Source: Isotricha intestinalis (Eukaryota; Ciliophora; Litostomatea; Vestibuliferida; Isotrichidae). Taken from it: a stretch of DNA of 29,100 nucleotides. The stretch is taken from NCBI GenBank assembly GCA_023807065.1, contig JAJJLU010000587.1, positions 1-29,100 of the forward strand, written 5' to 3'. Shown here piece after piece: positions 19,565-29,040 of this stretch (the first letter of the stretch is position 1; each line of letters begins with the position of its first letter). The notes below the pieces were generated by a model. That model was not told where the DNA came from, made no database searches, and saw nothing but the letters and a program-made list of their open reading frames with translations. The translations under genes were made by a program, and so were the position numbers.

Positions 19565-21262
19565 ATGGGAATAAAATGTTCTTCTTCAAATAAAGGAAGA
19601 GAGAAATCATGTGAAAATTTAATAACAGTAAATAAAGAAAAAACAAAAGATGAGAAAAATGAGGAACAAGAAGAAAAAAAAAATGATGAAAAAAATGAAG
19701 AAACTAATAATATTAAGGAGAAATCTCCTGAATCAAATTTATCAACAAATCTATCTCAAAATGGAATACATAAATCAAAATCTTCAAATGAATTAAAAAC
19801 AGCTCATCAAAAAAATGTAGTTTCAATAGATAGTAATGTTTTTGTTGTGAAAGGGGAAACTTCCCCAGATTTATATTATATAAGAGAAAAAACTTTAGGG
19901 CATGGTTCTTATGGAACAGTTTATTTAGTGAAACATAAACAACTTCATCGTTATTTTGCAATGAAAGTTATAAGAAAATCTCATAAAAATAAATCAGAAG
20001 AAGAAAATTTAATGAATGAAATAAATATATTAAGAAAAATGGATCACCCTAATATTTTAAAAATGACTGATTTTTACAATCAAAAAAAAGAATATGATAT
20101 TATTACAGAATATTGTCAAGAAGGAGAATTATTTAATGAAATAAAAAATTATGCACCTTTCAATGAAACTATAACTGGATATTATATGAAACAAATATTA
20201 AAAGCTGTTTGTTATTGTCATGGAATGAATATAGTTCATAGAGATTTAAAACCAGAAAATATATTAATAGTAAAAAGAATGAAAAATGGATGTCATCCTA
20301 TTAAAATTATAGATTTTGGAACAGCTAAAATTTTTTCAAAAGAAAAAAAGGAAACATTATTAATTGGTTCTGCTTATTATATAGCACCTGAAGTTTTGGA
20401 TAGAAATTATACAGAAAAATGTGATTTATGGTCATGTGGAGTTATCATGTATATATTATTAACAGGTAGACCTCCTTTTGGTGGTAATACTGATATGGAA
20501 ATTATGCAAAGAATTAAAAGTGGGAAATTTGATTTAACAAAATATCCTTGGGGAATTATATCAAAAGAAGCAAAAGATCTTATTAAAGATTTATTACAAT
20601 TAAATCCGGGTCAAAGACTTTCTGCTGAAAAAGCTTTAAAGCATCCTTGGTTTTCAACTAAACAAGTAAAACAAATTGAATCAATGAATAATTTGACTAA
20701 ACATAATACTTTAAAATTAGTTGAAAATTTAACAAAATATAGAAGTGATAATATATTAAGATGTGCAGTTATTGCATATTTAGTTCATAATAATACTCAA
20801 TTAAAAGAAGCTCATGAAGCAATCAAATTATTTAATCGAATTGATGAAAATGGTGATGGAAGAATTACTAAGGAAGAATTATATAATGGATTACAACATT
20901 ATTTAAATAAAAAAGGTGATGAATTAAAAGATGAAGTAGAGTTGATTTTTAGTCATATTGATGCAGATCATAATGGTTTTATTGAATATGAAGAATTTAT
21001 TAGAGCTGCAATTGATAAAAATTATTTTTTATCTGATAATTTTATTAAATTTGCATTTAGTTATTTTGACAGAGATGGTTCAGGAAATATTACAATGGAA
21101 GAAGTTAAGAATTTATTTTATTTAAATGAAAAAAATAAAAAAAGTTCAGAAGCTGAAAAACAGTTAAAATTATCTTTTGATGAAATAGATATTAATCATG
21201 ATGGATCTTTGTCTTTTGAAGAATTTGTACAAATGATGAAAAATATTATTAATTCTAATTGA
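19565..21262 (+). CDS. Calcium-dependent protein kinase (CDPK) with four EF-hands
   Basis: This is a Ser/Thr kinase directly switched by Ca2+, the type found in alveolates and plants and absent from animals and fungi. The N-terminus MGIKCSSS offers Gly2 for myristoylation and Cys5 for palmitoylation, so membrane attachment is likely. A charged linker runs to about 103. The kinase domain is 104-363: glycine loop LGHGSYGTV (111-119), Lys134, HRDLKPEN with Asp227, DFG at 250-252, APE at 274-276, gatekeeper probably Thr181. After a junction helix come four canonical EF loops starting at Asp427, Asp466, Asp502 and Asp542, each ending in Glu at position 12. All catalytic and Ca2+ ligands are intact. 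It is the only gene here on the plus strand and the only one ending in TGA, with an in-frame TAA seven codons later. Confidence 0.95.
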   Translation: MGIKCSSSNKGREKSCENLITVNKEKTKDEKNEEQEEKKNDEKNEETNNIKEKSPESNLSTNLSQNGIHKSKSSNELKTAHQKNVVSIDSNVFVVKGETSPDLYYIREKTLGHGSYGTVYLVKHKQLHRYFAMKVIRKSHKNKSEEENLMNEINILRKMDHPNILKMTDFYNQKKEYDIITEYCQEGELFNEIKNYAPFNETITGYYMKQILKAVCYCHGMNIVHRDLKPENILIVKRMKNGCHPIKIIDFGTAKIFSKEKKETLLIGSAYYIAPEVLDRNYTEKCDLWSCGVIMYILLTGRPPFGGNTDMEIMQRIKSGKFDLTKYPWGIISKEAKDLIKDLLQLNPGQRLSAEKALKHPWFSTKQVKQIESMNNLTKHNTLKLVENLTKYRSDNILRCAVIAYLVHNNTQLKEAHEAIKLFNRIDENGDGRITKEELYNGLQHYLNKKGDELKDEVELIFSHIDADHNGFIEYEEFIRAAIDKNYFLSDNFIKFAFSYFDRDGSGNITMEEVKNLFYLNEKNKKSSEAEKQLKLSFDEIDINHDGSLSFEEFVQMMKNIINSN

Positions 21263-22135
21263 AAATGTCACCATTATTTATAAAATAGAATTTTTTATAT
21301 AAATAAAATTATAATTATTATATATATATAATTTTCTCATATTATTCTGTAGTTTTAATATATTTATATCTAATTATTTGAAAAAATTAATAATTAATGT
21401 TTTATTAAATAATAAAATCATTTGAAATAAAATATGATAATACTTTAAAAATATATTATAGATGTCATTGAATTACTTTATAAATGTTCTTTCCTAAATT
21501 TTAGAAGATCTTTTTATTATAAAGGAAATTTAAATATCATGAAAAAACTATGAATATTGTAGAAAGTACAGAATATCCTTTTTCTTGAAAGCATATGGGT
21601 TGTAATGTTAAATTAAAGTCTCCAAAAAAAATTTGAGCAGTAGAAGCCAAAAAAATTATTAAAGATATTTTCCCTTTCTCATCAAAAATTAGTATTTTTT
21701 TAATTATTAACTGATGATGATATGATAAAAAAAAAATTTTTCTCTAAATGAAGAATCAAAAATGAATAAAATAAAATAATTAAAAGTATTTATTTTAGTC
21801 TCATAAAAAATCTGATATCAAAAAAATAAAAAAAGAATAATTTTGTGTGTAATCCATTAAATATTGTTTAATATCTTTTTTCCTTTTTAATGTATTTTTT
21901 TGTTTTATTCATATAATAATGTTATTTAAGAAAATATAAGATTTATAATCATATCTTCACAAAAAAGAATATTTATATTAATCAATAGTATAGATTATTG
22001 GTTTTTTTGAATTTAATCAAAAACCAATTCCAAACCTTTTTTATTTGACTTAGTTTTGTACTTTTTTAGGATATTTATAATTTTTTTTCTTTAAATAAAA
22101 AATAATTTTTCAATGTTAAATAAACCTATTTAATT
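21263..22135. other. AT-rich intergenic DNA downstream of CDPK; one odd open stretch
   Basis: No convincing gene. On the minus strand, 21540-21743 is open for 68 codons without an ATG and ends at a TGA (21537-21539). It encodes ...AQIFFGDFNLTLQPICFQ..., whose GDFN resembles the metal-binding motif of endonuclease/exonuclease/phosphatase proteins. Open runs of 50-60 codons are expected by chance in DNA this AT-rich, so I treat it as a possible gene remnant only. Confidence 0.4.
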
Positions 22136-23220
22136 TTAAGGAATATATTAATTTTTTTTTCTTTTGGGGTAAATTTGAATTAAATAATTAAATAAAAAAA
22201 TAAAATTTAGGATCATAAAACTAATTAAAAAAATTAAGAATATATTAATTTTTTTTCTTTTGGGGTAAATTATAATTATTTAATTATTATAATTTACCCC
22301 AAAAGAAAAAAAAAATCAATATATTCTTAATTTATTATTTTATAATCCCTAAAATCAAATTTAGGGTCCTAAAATTAATTAAAACATTAAGATTATGTTC
22401 ATATAATAAATAATTATTCCAAAAGCAAAATAATCAATTTTAAAAGAATTTTGGTAAGAAATTATTAATTTTTTTTTCTTTTGGGGTATATTTGAATTAA
22501 ATAATTAAATAAATGAAAAAGTTCTTGTGAAATAGGGTGAATAATAAAAAAAATTAAGAATATATTTATTTTTTTTTCTTTTGGGGTAAATTTGAATTAA
22601 ATAATTAAATAATTAAACAAAGATAGGGATTTTAAAATAACAAATTAAGAATATATTTATTTTTTTTTCTTTTGGGGTAAATTATAATAATTAAATAATT
22701 AAATAAAGAAATGAAATTTAGGGATTATAAAATAATGAATGAAAAAAAGATAAATAAAAAAATTAAGAATATATTTATTTTTTTTTCTTTTGGGGTAAAT
22801 TTTAATTAAATAATTAAATAAAGAAAAAGAAATTTAGGAAAAAAAAATAAATAATTAAATTAAGAATATATTTATTTTTTTTTCTTTTTGGGTAAATTAT
22901 AATAATTAAATAATTAAATAAAAAAAATGAAATATAGGAACATAAAACTAATTAAAAAAATTAAGAATATATTTATTTTTTTTTCTTTTGGGGTAAATTA
23001 TAATCATTAAATAATTAAATAAAGAAATGAAATTTAGGGATTATAAAATAATGAATGATAAAAGATAAATAATAAAATTAAGAATATATTAATTTTTTTT
23101 TCTTTTGGGGTAAATTTGAATTAAATAAATGAATGAAAGAAAAAGTAATTTAGGTAAAAAAGGGAAATAATAAAATTAAGCATATATTAATTTTTTTTTC
23201 TTATGGGGTGAATAATTAAA
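22136..23220. repeat. Array of 11 GGGG-bearing ~100-bp repeats, one inverted
   Basis: The core reads TTAAGAATATATTTATT, a T8-T10 tract, CTTTTGGGGTAAATT, then AATTAAATAATTAAATAAA. Forward copies start at 22136, 22234, 22454, 22554, 22644, 22763, 22860, 22961, 23078 and 23176, and one inverted copy ends at 22330. A second block (ATTTAGGGATTATAAAAT and variants) lies between most cores. Spacing between adjacent forward cores alternates between about 90-101 and 117-119 bp. Three unit types recur in order, giving a higher-order period of about 316 bp on the right (22644 to 22961, and 22763 to 23078). The GGGG run is on the plus strand in every forward copy, but the 22860 copy has GGG and the last is altered. 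The array sits between convergent genes. Function unknown; replication, centromere-like or eliminated-sequence remnants are all possible. Confidence 0.9.
22234..22330. repeat. 97-bp near-perfect inverted repeat inside the array
   Basis: A forward core (TTAAGAATATATTAATTT...GGGGTAAATTATAAT) is followed within about 6 bp by its reverse complement (ATTATAATTTACCCC...AATATATTCTTAA). Arms are about 45 nt and differ by one base plus T-tract length. It could extrude a cruciform or fold as a hairpin RNA. Confidence 0.88.
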
Positions 23221-24505
23221 TTAAATTTTTAATTATGAAATAATTACATAAATTCCAATCAAAAAAAAATTAAGCTTACTAAATGATTTAATTCAAATTT
23301 TAGATAAATTAATGGTTGATCAAATTTGTGAAAAAATTAAATATCAGTTTTTTTCAAGTAATATTCATTTATTGATTTTTCAATTAGTCTAAGAAAACAT
23401 AATATACAACATATAATAATAAATATATCAACCCAAAAGAGTTTGAAAATTATAAATGAGTCCAATATCATAATCTTTAAAATCATTTCATCAATTATAA
23501 TTTATAATAGAAAGAAGTTAAAATTGGAGAAATTCAATTGATTAATTTTTGAATGATAAAAATAAAGTAAAATAAGTTATTCATTGGTATGAATTTTGAA
23601 ATACAAGAAAGATTTCCTAATTTCTGATAAAATATTCCTTTTACAGGCAAAAAATAGAATCAAAGTCCTTAAAAGATATAAATGAATATTTTTAATAAAA
23701 ATAGATTTTAGTGAAATTATTATAGTTTTAGATAAGATTTTTTAAGTTTAAACTTTTTAAAATAAAAGATTTATTTAGAAGAAGCAAATTATTTCATTAA
23801 TATATTAATGATAAATAATTATAGTTTAAAAAAAGGGGATAAAAATAGAAAATGAAATATGACTGAATAATATACTCTATAAATTTTTTAAAAGCTAATA
23901 ATATATTGATTATATTGAATTAAAAAAGAATTATTTCAAATAGTTTTATAAACTTTGATAATAATAATAATCTCAAATTAAAATTTATTTACTAAAAATT
24001 TTTTACTTGAATATAAATAATAATATAAGCCATATGAAAAGAATATCTAATCATATAATCATAAATATATTTCTCTATTAAAAAAAATTTATATGATTTA
24101 GATATTGTTAATCATAATAAAGTCTATAGATCAATAAGTAATGTTGAAAATATTAATAACTTTTATATTCATAAATGAAGTAGTTAATTAAATTTTTAAT
24201 TTTAAAAAAATAGACTAAATACTTTAAACTGAATAGATTGAATAAAAATTTATCTAAATTTTTTTCTAATTTTTGTTCTTTCTTAAATTTGTTTCCATTG
24301 TGAATCAAAAGTGAGCTGAAGATGTGCAATAAAATTTTTAAGAATCTTTAAAACAATATTATTTAAGTACTGTTTTTATCTGAAAAATCAGTGATCTAAA
24401 TTAATTTTAAATTTAATTTATGAATTTAGTATCTCTGAGAATAATATATTATTACTTTAATTTAATTAAAATAAATAATTTATTTATATAATTTTTTCTC
24501 AATTA
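23221..24505. other. Intergenic DNA between repeat array and TPR gene
   Basis: About 1.3 kb without a supportable gene. Both strands carry several open runs of 40-57 codons with low-complexity Ile/Lys/Asn/Phe/Leu content, for example around 23263-23540 (plus) and 23581-23750 (minus). None has a recognisable motif and all are broken by stops. It includes the 3' flank of the TPR-like gene. Confidence 0.5.
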
Positions 24506-26686
24506 TTATATTTTTTTCTTTATATTCTTTTTAAAAGATTTTAATAAATACTTTTTAGTATTATCAATAACTTCTATTTGACAAGTTAATTCGTCTATAT
24601 ATTTTCTATTTTCAACTTCAGGTTTTACTTCCTTTTTAGGTTTCTTTGATAATTTTCCAATAAATCTTGTAGGAAGTCTAAAAGCATTTAAACTTAATCT
24701 TTCTAATTGAGATATTTTTTTTTGTTCTTCTTTTTTTATATCTTTTTCAATTTTAAGTTTAATTTCATTTTCTAATGTTTTTTCAAAAAAATCTTCACAT
24801 TGAGTTTTTGTTTTTCTTTCATCAAATTCTTTTAAATCATAATCTTCATTTTCATCTCCTTTACTTTTTAATAAATTTTTCTGAAATTTTAATTCTCTAC
24901 TAAATTGTTCATCTAAATATTTTTTTTTTGCTTTATAATTTTTATTAAATATATAACGATCATATGTAAATCTTTGAATTCCTTTTTCATTTTTATCTTT
25001 TAAATAAGTTTTACTTCTATCAGAACAATTAATTGATATTTTTGACAAATTTTTATTCTTAGCAAAATTATTATATGACTTTTGTATATTTAATTGAAGA
25101 GTTTTTGAATCTTTTCTTTTTTCTGAAAAAATTGAAGAATATCTATTTGTATTCGTTTCAGAATTGTATGAACTTAATGAGTTTATTGAATAATGATATC
25201 TATTTCTTTTTTTAAATTTTAAATTTTTGAATTTAAGTATATTTTTTTTTTTTAAATTAATTAACTTTTCTTTTTCTTTTTTTTCTTCTTTTTTTTTATT
25301 TTTATTATTTTCATTTATTATTTTATCTTCTTCTTTTAAATTTTTTTCTTCTTCTAACTTTTTATGTTCTTCTTCTTTTACTTTTCCTGAATCTTTAACT
25401 CTTTCTTCATTTTTAATATTTATAATTTGTTTTTGAATGATATCTTTTGTTTTTTTGTTTAAATAATTAATTTCTAATTTTTTCATTTTTTCAATTACTT
25501 TTCTAAATTTTTCATCCATTAAATAATTAAGAATATGAATAGTCTTAGTAGGAATACCAACATTTTTAGAAAAAGGTTTTCCATGAACTCTATTTAATAA
25601 ATCAGGATCATCATCATCTACTTCAGTTAATTTTATTTTTGTTAAATATTCTTCTAATTTTTCAAATTTTTTTATATTATTTTCTTCATCAAACCAAACT
25701 TTAGGTTTTTCATTTATTTGTTTTTTTTCTTCAGGAACTTCTTTTTCTTCTTCTCTAAAGAAATTTATTAATTGTAATCTTAAAGATTCTCTTTTTTCCA
25801 TATTATACATACTAATTGAAAATTGTATTAAATCTTCATTTGGAATTGCATTGCTGAACCATTTTGATTGTTTATAAGCTTGATAAGCAGCATTAAATTC
25901 ATATTCATGTTCATGGCAAATTGCCAAATGGTAAAAGCAAATTGCTATATTGAAGAAAATTTTATTAAATTTTTCCTGATCACTTTCTGTATAATCATTT
26001 AAATCTATGAGTGAAAAAATATTATCAACATCTAGTCTTAATTCTAATTCTTTATAACATAATTTTAGACATATAACAATGTATTTTTTAGCAGTGGCAA
26101 AATTATCTGAAATTATAAATAAACTACTTAAAAATAAAAATATACAAGATGCATAATAATCAGTTTCAGGAGATAAAAAAAAATGAGAAGAATTTCTAAT
26201 TAATCTTTCACCTAAAGATAAAAATCCAATACAATCAAATAATAAATTTTGATGAATACAAAATTGAGCATAATTATAACATTGCCTTAAAACTAAAGTT
26301 AATATACATTCACATTTATTTAAATATTCATCACATTCAGGATTTCCTCTTAATTCTATAAAAAACTTTGATGTATTTTTATTGAATAAAGAAAAATATC
26401 TTATTACTGAACCTATATTTTTTTTATCATAATAATGTTCAATTTTTTTTTCAATTATCTCTTGGTAACATGCTAATTTTATTATTAAAATTCTCCAAAA
26501 ATGAAAATTTACTACTTCATTTTCAATTGATTCTATATATGATAATGTTTTTTTAAATAGTTTTTTATGAAACAAATCTATAACATTTTCATATAATATT
26601 ATAGATTGTTTTTCTTTATTTTGTTCATTTTCTTCATTTTTATTTATTGAAGAATTATTATTAGAATCCTCATCAGTTAATTCCAT
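24506..26686 (-). CDS. TPR-like helical-repeat protein with basic C-terminal half, function unknown
   Basis: A 726-residue protein in three parts. After an acidic Asn-rich head, residues about 30-310 are paired amphipathic helices of TPR character, for example AICFYHLAICHEHEYEFNAAYQAYKQSKWF near 246-275, which reads as a TPR pair. A middle segment (about 325-400) contains DDDDPDLLNRVHGKPFSKNVG and IPTKTIHILNYLMDEKFRKVI, the least biased part of the protein and probably a conserved motif. From 410 on it is very Lys/Glu-rich and then strongly basic. TPR domains bind peptides, so a scaffold or ciliary/cytoskeletal role is possible, but I do not recognise the family. Start is the first Met; stop TAA. 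It is convergent with the CDPK across the repeat array. Confidence 0.85.
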   Translation of the reverse strand: MELTDEDSNNNSSINKNEENEQNKEKQSIILYENVIDLFHKKLFKKTLSYIESIENEVVNFHFWRILIIKLACYQEIIEKKIEHYYDKKNIGSVIRYFSLFNKNTSKFFIELRGNPECDEYLNKCECILTLVLRQCYNYAQFCIHQNLLFDCIGFLSLGERLIRNSSHFFLSPETDYYASCIFLFLSSLFIISDNFATAKKYIVICLKLCYKELELRLDVDNIFSLIDLNDYTESDQEKFNKIFFNIAICFYHLAICHEHEYEFNAAYQAYKQSKWFSNAIPNEDLIQFSISMYNMEKRESLRLQLINFFREEEKEVPEEKKQINEKPKVWFDEENNIKKFEKLEEYLTKIKLTEVDDDDPDLLNRVHGKPFSKNVGIPTKTIHILNYLMDEKFRKVIEKMKKLEINYLNKKTKDIIQKQIINIKNEERVKDSGKVKEEEHKKLEEEKNLKEEDKIINENNKNKKKEEKKEKEKLINLKKKNILKFKNLKFKKRNRYHYSINSLSSYNSETNTNRYSSIFSEKRKDSKTLQLNIQKSYNNFAKNKNLSKISINCSDRSKTYLKDKNEKGIQRFTYDRYIFNKNYKAKKKYLDEQFSRELKFQKNLLKSKGDENEDYDLKEFDERKTKTQCEDFFEKTLENEIKLKIEKDIKKEEQKKISQLERLSLNAFRLPTRFIGKLSKKPKKEVKPEVENRKYIDELTCQIEVIDNTKKYLLKSFKKNIKKKI

Positions 26687-27689
26687 ATGTTTTTTATAAA
26701 TATTTATTATAATATTTAATGTAAAATTTCTAATTATTTTTTATAAAATTAAAATGAAATAATAGAAAAATGAAAGAAATAAAGAAACCTTAAAATTTGG
26801 AGATTAGATAAAGAAAAAATTGTAAAAATTTTACCAAGTTGATTATTTCCATTGGTAATGTTCCTAATAAAAAAATACTAAAATTAAGGAGATTGATTAT
26901 ACTTGATAGATTATTTCATTTCAAATTCAATCAAATTCTTTTCAGGAAATTATATTCTATATATAAGATAATTTCTTTTTATTGAAAATAAAACAGAAAA
27001 GATTAAATGGTTTAATAATAGAGAATTAATATAGAGTTTTGTTGTTTTATTTGATGAAAATTATTTGATTTTTATATGAAAAAATATACTGAAATAGGTA
27101 GTTACAATAATAGACAATTAAAAGTTGAAATTCAATTTAAAGAAATGATTTCTTTTTCAAAAAATGTGCTCAAATTTTTAAGATATAATAGAATATTAAA
27201 CAAAAAGTTATTTATACAAAGAAAAGTAAGTTCATTATAAAAACTGTAAGTAACATTTGAAGATACAAAGGTTATCAAAGTGAAATTTTAATTTTTGATA
27301 CACCATATGATTTACTGAATAAACTTTTAATTAAAGCATTAACAATTAGTATATTAAGAGTAAAAGATTTACAGATCAAATAATTATAAAAAGAAAACGA
27401 ATGAAGAAAATAAAGTTTAAAAATGAAAAAATAAAAAAGATTATAATTGAATTAAAGATGGTATAAAATAGAATTTATGAAATCAAAACAGATAATGATA
27501 AATATTTTAAAAATATAAATAAAATAAGGAAAAAAATAAGTGTTTCTTATGATGAAATATTAAAATTAGAAGAAAATATTAAATCCAATTAAAAAAAAAA
27601 TATTAAAAATTTTTTTATTTTTTACAATAAAAATTTAAGTATTAAATTTTGTAATTTTTAAAATAAATTCTTAAATTAAATTAAAGAAT
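26687..27689. other. Intergenic DNA between DCN1-like and TPR genes; possible decayed plus-strand reading frame
   Basis: About 1 kb with no clear gene. A 54-codon ATG frame runs 27076-27240 (plus). Further on, 27352-27591 (plus) is open for nearly 80 codons except for one TAA at 27465-27467, ending in KKISVSYDEILKLEENIKSN and a TAA. GT...AG pairs between these pieces do not restore one frame. It may be a decayed gene or chance in AT-rich DNA. The 3' UTR of the DCN1-like gene and the promoter of the TPR gene also lie here. Confidence 0.4.
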
Positions 27690-28361
27690 TTATTCATCTT
27701 CATTTAATTTTATTTGAATAACATTTCTTTCACAATACCATTGATAAAATTCGTCAATAATTAAAGGATAATAATCATCACATTTATAGTCTTTTGGAAA
27801 TGAAATCCCATGACTTAATAAAAAATCTAGAAAACATTCCCATTGATCTTTATTTAAACCTTGTGAATTTTTTTTTTCTTTTAAAAAAGTAATAAAGTAT
27901 TTTGCAATTGGAAATTGGTCTGAAAATAAGTCATTAAAATAAACTTCAACAACTTCAAAAGGTAAAATTTTTCCTTTTCCACAATTGAATTTAAATAAGA
28001 AGTTATAAAAATCTTTAAATTGAATAGAAGATAAATTAAGTAAATTTTCCCTAACATTTAGAATTCTAGTTTTTAATTCTTTTAAATCATTACATTTAAA
28101 ATATTTTAATCCAGTAATAAATTCATTTTCTGTTACTTCTTCCATTGATTTACATCCACATCTAAAAAAAAAATATGTGATAAATATATCAGTATAGATG
28201 TCTATTCCTAAAGTTTTTCCCATTTTTTCCATTCCATCTTGGTCTATTTTTTTCTTTTTTGGATTTGCATAATTCATAAAATCTTTTTTTATTCTTTTTT
28301 CATCATAATAATATTTAATATTATCATAACCTGAGTAATCATCTTCTTCATCAAAGTACAT
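27690..28361 (-). CDS. DCN1-like protein (PONY domain), cullin neddylation cofactor
   Basis: DCN1/DCUN1D proteins act as co-E3 enzymes that attach NEDD8 to cullins, activating cullin-RING ubiquitin ligases. The potentiating-neddylation domain fills about residues 38-215. It shows IDQDGMEKMGKTLGID, the TENEFITGLKYFKCNDLKELK helix pair, then LNKDQWECFLDFLLSHG, and the C-terminal YPLIIDEFYQWYCER, equivalent to the family's WPxLIDxFVxW cullin-binding patch. The first 35 residues are acidic and Tyr-rich and replace the UBA domain of yeast Dcn1. At 223 aa it is within the family range. The upstream frame closes seven codons above the Met, so the start is firm; stop TAA. Confidence 0.88.
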   Translation of the reverse strand: MYFDEEDDYSGYDNIKYYYDEKRIKKDFMNYANPKKKKIDQDGMEKMGKTLGIDIYTDIFITYFFFRCGCKSMEEVTENEFITGLKYFKCNDLKELKTRILNVRENLLNLSSIQFKDFYNFLFKFNCGKGKILPFEVVEVYFNDLFSDQFPIAKYFITFLKEKKNSQGLNKDQWECFLDFLLSHGISFPKDYKCDDYYPLIIDEFYQWYCERNVIQIKLNEDE

Positions 28362-29040
28362 ATTAATTAATTTATTAATTTAAAATTATTTATATAATGG
28401 GAATAATTTTAAAATAAAATAAAAGCCAATGGAATATTTAATATAAATTAAAGAAAGTAATCCAAATATTCCTTTATTCCTCTTTTTTAATCTTTGTCTT
28501 TCCTTTTTTATAGTGCTTATCTTTAATAAATATTTTAATTAATCTTATTGCTTTGTCATCTTTTTCTTTTCTTCTTTTTTATTTGAATAATTGTTGAATA
28601 ATAGAAATAAAAACAATATTATAGAGTTAATAAAATAATAGAACCACATCACAGCCAATCATAAAGTAGATGATATAAGGAATAAATAAGATGATAGAAT
28701 TAAAAGTGAAATACTTGAAGTTAAATTTTTAAGATTATTACATGATAATAAATATTTAACTATAATATAAGAGAAAGAAAACTTAAATAAACTAATCAAT
28801 TTAAAAAAATTATAAAAAATGATATAGATTAGAGACCCCTTCTCCATTCTTAACTAACTCCTCTATCTGTACAATAGGGAGAGCAGTCCACAAAAAATAT
28901 TTCTTAAAATATTATCCGGTATATGATAATTTTCAATATTTAAATAATTTACAAAATACTTTATTTTAATATATAATTTTTTTTTAAATTTTATTTCTAT
29001 TTCATAAACTTTAATTAATTATTGTAATTAATTCTTTTTT
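28362..29040. other. Subtelomeric spacer with a GC-rich island
   Basis: This is the DNA between the last gene and the telomere. It is mostly A/T, but 28831-28891 is about 46% GC by hand count and holds a possible hairpin: CTCC-CTAT (28858-28866) pairs with ATAGGGAG (28874-28881) around CTGTACA. The minus strand 28545-28847 is open for 99 codons apart from one TGA (28659-28661), encoding a hydrophobic, possibly membrane-spanning peptide. A 9-bp perfect inverted repeat, AATTAATTA/TAATTAATT (29013-29033), lies 7 bp from the telomere. I assign no gene. Confidence 0.45.

Noticed and set aside
21340..21360. 18-nt match (TATTATTCTGTAGTTTTA) to the calpain 3' end at 8424
   Set aside because: At this base composition an 18-nt match is expected about once in a window this size, and similarity does not extend.
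21600..21760. Plus-strand MGCNVKLKSPKKI...AVEAKKIIKDIFPF frame if TGA were Trp
   Set aside because: All Trp codons I noticed in the real genes are TGG, TGA ends the CDPK, and the frame soon meets three consecutive TGA codons.
22136..23220. CRISPR array
   Set aside because: The spacing is irregular, the between-core sequences are themselves repeats, one unit is inverted, and the genome is eukaryotic.
23358..23387. 30-nt GTAATATT...AATTAG candidate intron
   Set aside because: The size and signals fit the other introns, but splicing the open frame on its left gives a stop codon one codon after the junction.
27076..27240. 54-codon plus-strand ATG frame in the intergenic region
   Set aside because: With about one stop per ten codons expected at this composition, the longest chance run in a 1-kb six-frame scan is about 50-55 codons. 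There is no motif and no workable splice to the next open piece.
28560..28920. Plus-strand reading with TAA/TAG as Gln gives a long protein-like frame in the subtelomere
   Set aside because: Ignoring TAA and TAG lengthens frames everywhere in AT-rich DNA, and the nine real genes show that TAA is a stop here.
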